A stretch of 64,000 nucleotides of DNA from NCBI GenBank assembly GCA_914767885.1, contig CAJZBQ010000018.1, positions 868,001 through 932,000 on the forward strand. The letters are read 5' to 3'. The stretch comes from Blepharisma stoltei. Lineage: Eukaryota > Ciliophora > Heterotrichea > Heterotrichida > Blepharismidae. Under the pieces are notes generated by a model. The model did no database searches. It had not been told where the DNA came from and was given only the letters and a program-made list of their open reading frames with translations. Positions 55,915 through 64,000 of the stretch are shown here, piece by piece; positions within the stretch are counted from its first letter, which is position 1, and each line of letters opens with the position of its first letter. The translations under genes and the position numbers were made by a program.

Positions 55915-56400
55915 GATAAAACTCTTGAGGGCTTATTTTTAGCTGCTTAATTGAAATTGATATTTTTTATGCTGCTTTAATAATTATTCCCTCTTTTTAT
56001 ATCTAATATTGAAATAAAATGGCCCGTTTTAAAATTTATCAACATTTTGTTGATCTATAATTTTCAATAGAAGATTTTCACATAATAAAATTCAAAGCAT
56101 ATATCATATAGATATATTGCAAATTCGATTAATTAACAATAAAAATTTTGGAAATATTAAATCAGCATTTTAAGTGTAAATTAACTAAAATCATACCTTA
56201 AAAATTAAATCTAACTACTGCTGATGAGTAGCTATATTTTATTTTACAAAATTTCTATCCACAAAAAACTGAACCAAAAATATTTATTTTATACAAAAAT
56301 GTATTTAAATATTAAAACGCTTCAGAAACCTTACATTTTTTCAAAAGAAAAACAATTGATTTCTGATTTTTTTTAAAAGTTTTTTCATTTTCTCATGCAC
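55915..56400. other. AT-rich intergenic sequence
   Basis: Divergent spacer between the Piwi and zinc-finger genes; it should contain both promoters, but nothing was assigned. Confidence 0.4.
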
Positions 56401-56405
56401 TAAAT

Positions 56406-57696
56406 ATGGATCAAGCTGCACTAAAACACTTCCAGCAATTCATGAACTGCTGGATGTACTCTGCATTTACTTTTTCTAAAATACTCGCATCATCCGCTCA
56501 AAATCAAAATCAAAAACCAGAGCCAGCTCCTCCAGGACCTGCCAAAGAAATAGAGCCAAAAGAATTTCCTTGCTTTAGTTGCGACAAAAAGTACAGCACC
56601 TATAAAGGCTTAAAGCAGCACATGGGAAAAAGCCACAACAGCACAGTCAAGAACTTTCTCTGTGACAGCTGTGGAGGATTATTCAGCAACAAGTATGCTC
56701 TAAAATTTCACAGGCGGCAGGTTCATGAAAAATCGACAACAGCAAAGTGTAGTATATGTGAGAAGACATTTTATAACAAATACAAGCTGAAGAAGCACAT
56801 CCTCAGGACGAGTCATTCTGCTTACTCCCCCCATCCTTGATCGAACGATTGACTGTAAAAATTCTTAAAAATTGGGGAAATTAACCCCCATCCTTATCGA
56901 ACGATTTTCATATCATACAAATTTTATAAGGACCCCCTCATTTGTCCAATTTTCTAGTCTTTTATCATTTGTCCATTTTTCTAGTTTTTTTTATAGGAAA
57001 AAATTTTTTTTTTAGGACCTCATTTGTCCAATTTTCTAGTCAAAATTTTTGATAGAAAAAAAATTTTCAGGACCTCAATTGTCTCATTTTTAGTTTTTTT
57101 AAAGTAAAAAACTAGAATTTAGGGCATTTTGAAAAAATGCAAAAAAACTAGAAAATTGGACAAATCATTTTTGACTAGATTTTGGGACAAATGAGGTCCT
57201 GAAAAAAAAAATTTCTTATAAAAAAAAGACTAGAAAATTCGACAAATGAGGGGGGCTCCTTATATATAAAAATATATTAGTTATCAAAAGCTTTGGAAGA
57301 TGTACATAATGAAGTTGTTTTCAGATACTTTGAGACGACAGAAAGCTGCGAAATCAATCATCCGAAGTGATTTAGTCATCAACCTAGGCTTAAAAACTCA
57401 ATAATCTAATAAAATAGATATTTTTTAAAATTTTTAAAATAAAAATTTTAATTTAATAAGGAGCAAATTAAAATTTATACAGTTTAAACGGGTAACTAAT
57501 ATATCAAAATATTAAAATTGGTATTTTAATGAAATTCATTCAAGTTTTGCTGTAAAAATAATTATTAAATACTCTTAACCCTCTTTTTAAAAGTAAATAA
57601 AACAAATATATTTTTATTTTATATATAAAATTTTTTTGAACCCCCATCCTTGATCGAACGATGATGAGCCGTTCGATCAAGGTGGGGGGGAGTTAG
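56406..57696 (+). CDS. Protein with three C2H2 zinc fingers
   Basis: 139 residues after removing the 871-bp IES (420 nt). Helical N-terminus, a Gln/Pro-rich linker, then fingers CFSCDKKYSTYKGLKQH, CDSCGGLFSNKYALKFH and CSICEKTFYNKYKLKKH, each completed by a second His. The IES begins in the last codons: after excision the frame ends HSA-TAG, where the stop is formed across the junction from the TTA pointer plus G 57696. Probable DNA- or RNA-binding regulator. Confidence 0.8.
56822..57692. mobile_element. Composite IES (871 bp), GATCGAACGAT family
   Basis: TTA at 56822-56824 and 57693-57695. Left end CTCCCCCCATCCTTGATCG with a second copy at 56885 (CCCCCATCCTTATCGAACG); right end is a hairpin, CCCCCATCCTTGATCGAACG facing CGTTCGATCAAGGTGGGG (57640-57690). 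The architecture copies that of the CTCCGTGAG family, although the motifs differ. A different IES (56927) is nested inside. Confidence 0.82.
56927..57260. mobile_element. Nested palindromic IES (~334 bp), CATTTGTCC family
   Basis: Ends TATAAGGACCCCCTCATTTG and TATAAGGAGCCCCCCTCATT (inverted). The unit CATTTGTCCAATTTTCTAGT recurs about four times in the left half and, inverted, in the right half. Confidence 0.7.
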
Positions 57697-57699
57697 TAA

Positions 57700-59030
57700 G
57701 AAACTATAACTATTAAAAATTACTGTTCTTTATAGCTTATAGGGTGAAATTTTAATCCTTGAGAAATATGGAAATGTGATGAATAATCACCTTATAAAAA
57801 TGAAATAAATTTTCATAGGAAATTAATTTAAAAACAGGCCAAGAGAGATTTTGGAAAATGTTTAGAGTCTAACGAAATTAGTTTTATAGGTTGATAATGC
57901 TAAATAGCACTGATATTTCGATTTTTTAATTCAATTGTTTTATTGGGTTAGGCTCTTAATTATAATAAATTAAGTAATTTAAGGGGAAAAATCATGATTG
58001 ATGGCTAGATTTGATAAAAATAGAGCAACCTAAATTAAAAGATCGGCGAACATAAACTTTGAGATTTTAACTATTTTTGATCTCAAGCATGATGCTAATT
58101 CTGCAACTCAAAATTAAGTTATTAGACGAAGACAACGACAGAAAATTGCTCTTTGGCTTTATTTAAAAAAATTCTGTTAACTTTTCAACCCTTATAAAAG
58201 ATACCAAAAATTCAGCTTATTCGTTGAGAAATGTGTATGCTTAACTTTCATCATTTTTTTTGTATATCGGCCTAATTTAAACCTATTTTGCTTTCAAATC
58301 TTAGACTAAGAATAACCCATTACTGTAAGATTATCCACAAAGCATAAGCATATAATTCCTGAAATTAATTACATTCTCAGTTATATGATGCTCTATATTC
58401 CAGATATTTTAGCGGGATTTTATAGAAACTCCATAATCTATGGATCAAAAATCCTTATTTTAGTGGCAATGGGGAACTTGGCCGCTTAATAAATAGAAAT
58501 TGACCTATTAGATACTTCAGACTGCAAAAACTATAATCCATAAGAAAAGTACAAAACGGAAAATCTGCATTTTACCATTTATGATGCATATATGAGGATA
58601 AGAATTAATTTGGTCTTAAACTAATGGTCCAGCATTTAATTATTTCCAAATTTTTTAATTTTTATTAGCATGTAATTCTGCTTAAGGATTATAGCTATCG
58701 CCATTTTAAATTTGGGAAAATATTTAAGTAAATTGCTTATGTCTGATTTTGATTTTAGCTATTATTTTATTATATTATTGTTCTTTTTTTAGGCTTGCAA
58801 AAATGAAAAGCATAATTTCAAAAAAATATTTGCATAAAAGGATAGACATTTAAAGATTTTTTTAATCTATGCCTTTAAAATATCTGCAGAAAACTTGCGA
58901 AATTTCATATTGTAGGTCCATATTTTATATTTAAGTTCATAAGTTTACAGAAGGAATTGCTATTTGATTAAATTTTTTTATCAATTGATTAAAAATCGGC
59001 AATTTTTAATTTTGCATTAAGGTTTATTAG
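57700..59030. other. Long AT-rich intergenic sequence
   Basis: 1.3 kb without ORF, palindrome or RNA gene that could be recognised. Confidence 0.4.
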
Positions 59031-59036
59031 CTTCTC

Positions 59037-59319
59037 TAACTCCCCATTTGTGGGTGAGCAAAAAAATTTTGTTCTCCATGAGAGGGTTAATTTTATTTTT
59101 AAATTTTATAATAATTTTTTTCAATATTTAAAAAACCCAATAATTTTAAACAAATATTAGTTTAATTTGTAAAATTATGCTTTAAAACGCAAACTGTTCA
59201 AAATCAATTATTTTTCTAAAAATTTTTATATTAATAAATTTTTTGTTCTCTCAGAGAGGGTGGGTTTTTAGCCAAAACATAGAGATTTTCCAATGATTTT
59301 GTTCGCTCATGGGGAGGAG
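59037..59319. mobile_element. IES, CTCCGTGAG family (283 bp), intergenic, inverted orientation
   Basis: TA at 59037-59038 and 59320-59321. Here the hairpin end (TGGGTGAGCAAAAAAATTTTG facing CATGAGAGGG) is on the left and the double-motif end on the right. End sequences are more diverged than in genic copies. Confidence 0.75.
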
Positions 59320-59394
59320 TAAATATAATTGATAAATTTCTATTTGTTCAAAATTATTTTAAATTAAGAAGGCGATTAATTAATTTTTTAAGCT

Positions 59395-59710
59395 GTCCAA
59401 CTCCACGCTCCCACAAAGGGACTTAGTAAAACTAGCTGTGTGTCACGTATTTTTTAACCTAGCCAAACCATCACAAATAAACCGTCAACTCTCAATCAAT
59501 CTAACAGATGTCTCTCAACTGGTGTGATGCTTTCACTCTCAATGACTCAGATCCTGCGCATGTTCCGCCTAACGGTTACCTTCCTCAATTGTACTGAGTT
59601 GATAAACCCGAAGCCTCTTGAATGTACTTGGAGCAGTGCCCTAGCCTTATGAGACTAGAATTAACACTGTTTCTATGCAGAAGTTCTCTAGTTAAAACTA
59701 ACCCCATAAA
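59395..59710. other. GC-richer segment, possible retroposon-like insert
   Basis: About 300 bp of balanced composition between AT-rich flanks, no ORF (CACGCTCCCACAAAGGG ... TTATGAGACTAGAA). Terminal repeats not found. Confidence 0.4.
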
Positions 59711-59752
59711 AAATTTCATGAAAACACCATTTTTTAATTATCTTTAAATTAC

Positions 59753-60295
59753 TTAGATTACAAAGCGCTCATTCTTTGTTGCTATTTTCGAAAAAACCCC
59801 TTTCCTCAGCTGCATTTTTATGCTATTTTTCGATTTAATTAGCTCTCTATATTCACTCCTACTTGATAACTTCATCTTAATTGGTTTTGGTGTAGTTGTG
59901 ATCACATTTGATAACATTTGTCCTGAAAACTCATAAGGAATTGTCTTCAGCTCAACCGAAGTCTCCCTTCTGAGCTTTGTTGGTGAATCAAAAGAATGCT
60001 TCCTACAAAATCCTCGGAAATTCATATGATGCGGATTTGGTGAAGGTGGAAACTTGTAAGGCTCTTTAATTCCTGAGCATCTTCTAGCAATAAATTGGTT
60101 GCTTTGAAAGAGCTCCTTTTTCTTTTTAGTCCTAATAATCGAATGATAAAACGACTTCCTTCTATTAAGGTCATCAAATGAACTATTTGTGTTTTCTAGT
60201 TTATCTTCCTCAGTTGGTATCCTAATTATGAGTTTTCTTTGGGATTTTGGAGAAAAAGAATGCTCGGAATCTAGAGATTTAAATCTTTTGTTCAT
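59753..60295 (-). CDS. Basic Ser/Arg/Lys-rich protein, unknown
   Basis: 180 residues, no insert, no TGA. Start MNKRFKSLDSEHSFSPKSQRK; many S-P sites and basic clusters (RTKKKKELF, KIKMKLSSRSEYREL-type). Predicted largely disordered. No family recognised. Confidence 0.65.
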   Translation of the reverse strand: MNKRFKSLDSEHSFSPKSQRKLIIRIPTEEDKLENTNSSFDDLNRRKSFYHSIIRTKKKKELFQSNQFIARRCSGIKEPYKFPPSPNPHHMNFRGFCRKHSFDSPTKLRRETSVELKTIPYEFSGQMLSNVITTTPKPIKMKLSSRSEYRELIKSKNSIKMQLRKGVFSKIATKNERFVI

Positions 60296-60299
60296 AATT

Positions 60300-60778
60300 C
60301 ATATGGATTATTTATAGTCTAATTACCCATTTGGGTATTTAGCCATTTCTATGATGGTCATAATATTAAGCAGAGTGTTTTGGAGGAGTTTTATAAAGGA
60401 AAAGTTTCATAGTAAAGAAAATAAATGGTTTATTTATGAAGGAAATTACAGCAAAAAATGCTTCTCTTTGAATTAAATTTGCAAAAAAACATCATTGAAA
60501 ATTTTAAATGTTTGGATAATTTGTGGGGATTTGTGGATAAAATTTAAAGAAAAAAAGATTTTGATGCAAAAAAGATGATTTTGAGTAAGATGTCCCATAT
60601 GTATGGAATAAATTAATAAATTAAGTTTTATTTCAAATAATATCCATCAAAAAGAAATAAGCATAGATCTTTGTTTTCTAAAGATTTTTATTAATATTCT
60701 AAACCATGGCCTTATTAATGTTCATTCCACACAATAAAACTTATTTTTCTATTATTTTAATGTAAACAGCATAAAATA
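60300..60778. other. AT-rich intergenic sequence
   Basis: No gene or repeat recognised. Confidence 0.4.
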
Positions 60779-61006
60779 TAGCATGAGCCTCCTTTTGCTC
60801 AAGCTATACCGACATCTCCCGGTGTCGGAAGAAAATGGTTCTATCAGTATTTGCTAGTAAAATCAACTCCCCAGATGGTTTAATCTCCGATATATAGTGA
60901 TCTGCCATCTGAAGAATAGGTTTTATCGACAAATGCTGATAGAACTAACTCCACTTCTGGCATGAGAAGACATTAGTATAGCCCGAATTAAAAGGAGGCT
61001 TGGGTA
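60779..61006. mobile_element. Palindromic element (~228 bp), TATAG class
   Basis: Inverted ends TATAGCATGAGCCTCCTTTTG and TATACCCAAGCCTCCTTTTA, both followed by GCTATAC and ACAT/ATGTCT. Middle arms pair GGTTCTATCAGTATTTG with CAAATGCTGATAGAAC. Intergenic, upstream of the CCCH gene. Confidence 0.7.
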
Positions 61007-61093
61007 TATTACCCGTCGATCCTTATGATACTTTCATTCCATTCAACGTTAACTTTCCATCTTTAGCCACAGGTGAATAAAAATTTAATAAGT

Positions 61094-61441
61094 ATGATAA
61101 CTCCTGAACCACTCCCTAGAGAATTCGAAAATTCCTTCGAAAAAGAAAGTAAACGACTTAGTAAAAAGCCAAAAGAGCAAGATTTTCAAATTAAATATAA
61201 AACAGAGATTTGTAAAAATTGGGTGAATGGCCACTGTCAGTTTGGAGAAAGCTGTGCCTTTGCCCATGGAAGGGAAGAATTACGAGAGAAAGCTTTGTCT
61301 AAGAAAGAGTGTACACACTTTGCGGAAGGCTTTTGTGTCTATGGAGAGAGGTGTCTATTTAAGCATACAGTAAATACAAAGCGGCGGCTGCCTGTTTTTA
61401 TAACCATCTCGATGAAAGGACAGATTGAGACTCAAAACTAA
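61094..61441 (+). CDS. Tandem CCCH zinc-finger protein (TTP/ZFP36-like)
   Basis: 115 residues from ATG 61094 (MITPEPLPREF). Two CCCH fingers with C-x7-C-x5-C-x3-H spacing: YKTEICKNWVNGHCQFGESC then AFAH, and KKECTHFAEGFCVYGERCLF then KH, 18 residues apart; the YKTE(I/L)C lead-in is that of TTP-type mRNA-binding proteins that recognise AU-rich elements. Short protein with little else. Confidence 0.85.
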   Translation: MITPEPLPREFENSFEKESKRLSKKPKEQDFQIKYKTEICKNWVNGHCQFGESCAFAHGREELREKALSKKECTHFAEGFCVYGERCLFKHTVNTKRRLPVFITISMKGQIETQN

Positions 61442-61746
61442 TATTCGTATATTATTTAGATAACGTTTTCACGCTAGATTAAATGTTTTTATAAGGTTTT
61501 AGAATAAGCATCATAGTTTAGCTATTCTTTAGGCTCTATAATGCTTAGATTTGGCTTTGTATCTGTACTCTTACTCCTCATGGTTATTGAGCACTATTTT
61601 ATTGCTCTTTAGGCTATTTTTTTTTAAATTTTAGAAATTTATTAAAATTTCAAAATATTTAAATTTGGAACTATTTCAAAAGCAAATGTTTTATATAATT
61701 TGTTTGAGATTCGTTACTATAATAATCAATTATATATTAAAATAAT

Positions 61747-62345
61747 ATACATAAAACGGCTGGGATGAGCAACCCATCATCTCAGTGATAGGGTGGCCCT
61801 TATGATATCCAGACGTGGTTTTTTGAGATCTAGCTATGGCTTATCGATAGTCAGTAGCCTCAAAGTGAAAGATGTGAGATTTTTTTTCCGCTGAACTGAG
61901 TCCTGAGCCTTAGGCAGTTAATTGCATATATTTTTACAAGCAGCATCTGCCGGCTGACTTACCTACTCAAGCTGTTCTAGTGATTTGCCTCGAATGGCGA
62001 AAGCTGCTGAGTTTTATTTTTACGTAATCAGGGAAAGAGGCGGGACAAAATTAGATAGCAGACTGGGATCAACAAAGGAGTTTCTCCAGTTGAAATTGGC
62101 TCTTATCTTGAGAGCAATCTGACCTGCGAATATTCCAGGGCATGCGTTAAAGCCGGTGATGCTTATGATTGTAAATGGTGGTGATCAGCAATATACTTTG
62201 GACCTTTGGTAACGCCACTACTTAAAAACCAGTATTTCGGCCCTGACTGCAGAAGACGGTAGTATCCTGACACCCCACAGCACATCAATGTGGAATGGAG
62301 CGATCAATAAAGTTGGGATTTAAATAATTTTTAAATTAAAATAAT
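61747..62345. mobile_element. 599-bp GC-rich retroposon-like insert
   Basis: Direct repeats ATTAAAATAAT at 61736-61746 and 62335-62345. Head ATATACATAAAACGGC as in the inserts at 21105 and 29259. No ORF. Confidence 0.7.
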
Positions 62346-63350
62346 CTAATATACAAATAATAGTTTGCAAAATACATATTAAATAAATTTTTTGCTCATT
62401 AAAATAAGGGGACTGATTTTTCAAATAGGGATTTTTTTTTGAGTTTTATTAAATAAAGGCTGAGTTAACAAAACCTTTAATTAAGGATACCTTTACTTAG
62501 CCTTTTTATTTAAATTTTATATATGTGGCTTAAAGGTTATTTTATCTTCGCAATAAAATGCGGAACAGATTTAGTTCAAAAAATTATTTATAACTCTTTT
62601 TCAATAAATAAAAATTATTTTTCTTGCTATAGAAGAGTTAAATTTTATTTTAAATTTCTTAAAGTAAACTAAAAAAATTTAAAATTTTTAGATCTATTAC
62701 AAACTTTATAATATTTTTATATGCTTAATAAAATATTTTTTATAAAACTAATTATATTAAAACATTTTTGGCTTGTTACGCAGGTTTAAATTCTAAAAAA
62801 GGTATGATTTTTCCAAATCACGGGAGGAGTAAGGGTTGGCATGAGATGATTAAGTTTGAGTATATCGAAGTATGGGGGATTTATGATAATATAAATTGTT
62901 TCTAGGAGAAATTTTTTATATTAAAAGCTATAGATAAGTGTAAGAAAAATTATATGATTTAGAGGCTCTGCATCCAAAAAAACGTTAAACAGATCAAGTT
63001 ATCTGCATGGATAAGGAATTTCAATCAATATTAATTTAAGCTATATATGCAGTCTGTATAATAATCTAACCACAAAACTCGCACAGAAAAACCATTTTAT
63101 GTCATCATTTAAATAAGTAAATTAACTAATCTAAAAAGAGTCATAATTTTTGAGAATTTGGGAAAAATAAATAATTTTTTCCCACCTAGTATTGTTATGC
63201 ATAATTAAGTTAATTATGAAATTTATTATATCTAGTGGCTCTAAAATAATAATTGCTTACAAATAAGCTAATTTCGCAGATATAGCTGCAGAAATAAATT
63301 TTATTTTCCCATAATTAGGACGGTTTTTAAAAATAAACTAATTTTTAATC
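62346..63350. other. AT-rich intergenic sequence
   Basis: Only a small inverted pair (AATAAAGGCTGAGT near 62451 and TACTTAGCCTTTTTA near 62500) stands out; no gene recognised. Confidence 0.4.
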
Positions 63351-63357
63351 ATTTATA

Positions 63358-63508
63358 TAGAATTTTACCATAGATGGCGCTGTTAGCCCTTGATTTGCCC
63401 ATGAGGAAAACTTTTTTGGTTTGAGCAAACCATATGGTACTGGTCGAACAAAAAAATTTTCCCAGTGGCAAATCAAGGGCAAATAGCGCTATCTATGGGA
63501 AAATTCTA
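63358..63508. mobile_element. GC-richer palindromic element (~150 bp), TATAG class
   Basis: Inverted ends TATAGAATTTTACCATAGAT and TATAGAATTTTCCCATAGAT, continuing through GCGCT and GCCCTTGATTTGCC. Upstream of the B-box gene. Confidence 0.78.
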
Positions 63509-63593
63509 TAATAGAAAAATCTCATTTTCTGTTTAAATTATCCAATTATTTAGTATAAGAGCTAATGAAATATCAGTTTCTCCTAATAATTAA

Positions 63594-64000
63594 ATGGAAA
63601 ATAATGAAAATTTTGTGTGCTACTTATGCTGCACAAATCAAGCCGAAGTCCAATGCCACTGTTCTAACCCTTCTTTATTTTTCTGCAAAGAATGCATTGC
63701 AGAGCACATCTTTTCCCAAAGTTCAGTAATACACACCCAATCATCATTAGATATCACCGGAAACTACTATACAAATTTCATATGCAAAGAATGCTGCAAG
63801 TTTAATGCTGAATACGTCTGTTTATGCAGCGACTCGATACAAACATTTTGTGACTCTTGTCTTGGGGCTCACATTAAGAAATTCTCGTTATCCAAAAGAA
63901 GCCATGAAATCGAGCCGATCGAATCCCTTGAATTTTTACATGAAATTGGTGAAATTTCTGAGTTTTTGGATAGGAAAGTTATTGTGAGGAAAATTAGAGA
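63594..64000 (+). CDS. B-box-like zinc-binding protein, 3' end outside window
   Basis: ATG 63594, MENNENFVCYLCCTNQAEVQ, open to the window end (135 codons). Cys-rich: CYLCC, CHCSNPSLFFCKECIAEH, then CKECCKFNAEYVCLC and FCDSC...H, the pattern of paired B-box-type zinc sites seen in many ciliate proteins. Rest of the gene not visible. Confidence 0.65.
   Translation, partial: MENNENFVCYLCCTNQAEVQCHCSNPSLFFCKECIAEHIFSQSSVIHTQSSLDITGNYYTNFICKECCKFNAEYVCLCSDSIQTFCDSCLGAHIKKFSLSKRSHEIEPIESLEFLHEIGEISEFLDRKVIVRKIR

Overview
This window looks like germline (micronuclear) DNA of a heterotrich ciliate, most like Blepharisma. It is AT-rich and densely packed with eukaryotic genes on both strands. Genes end in TAA or TAG, while in-frame TGA falls where families carry tryptophan or read straight through (USP, MFS, PP2C, kinase, RAP and GPR180-like genes), so UGA = Trp. 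Introns are tiny: 15 nt, GTA...(T/C)AG, at 23076, 33750 and 47633. Many coding frames are broken by AT-rich or palindromic inserts bounded by TA or TTA repeats. Removing an insert plus one copy of the repeat restores frame and protein homology, and total CDS length becomes a multiple of three. These are internal eliminated sequences (IESs), normally removed when the somatic nucleus forms.

Layout: 1-6167 (-) USP-type deubiquitinase with five inserts; 6872-9270 (+) a decayed MFS copy, then an intact-after-excision MFS transporter; 9352-15917 (-) WDPCP/Fritz-like, BAH-PHD, tandem-WWE, BAR-like, RAP-domain and coiled-coil genes; 15930-17880 gene-poor; 17887-18216 (-) zinc finger; 18280-23255 (+) a 1,220-residue coiled-coil/35-residue-repeat protein with nested IESs; 23718-24549 (+) SRPBCC (START/AHA1-like) protein; 24903-27203 a 2.3-kb long-terminal-inverted-repeat element; 27744-36004 a prenylated-type protein, EF-hand, METTL18-like, VPS54-N, a myristoylated protein, POP5 and PP2C; 36501-47757 small ORFs, TRIM-like RING, E2-like frameshifted gene, pseudogene, GPR180-like, multi-pass membrane protein, kinase-zinc protein and RING-TM protein; 47781-51498 longin R-SNARE, NudC and MGRN1-like RING; 52092-55909 (-) a Piwi gene cut by six inserts; 56406-64000 zinc-finger genes, a basic protein, more IESs and a partial B-box gene.

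Four kinds of germline-limited insert recur: short TA-bounded IESs (45-124 bp); MITE-like families with CTCCGTGAG, GATCGAACGAT or AATTGGAACAAA ends; GC-rich palindromes that begin TATAG and end CTATA; and 0.3-0.9-kb GC-rich, retroposon-like inserts flanked by 7-12-bp direct repeats. Nesting is common. The Piwi gene, a member of the family that guides such elimination in ciliates, is itself one of the most interrupted genes here. All coordinates come from reading the sequence by eye; boundaries inside TA runs can be off by a few bases.
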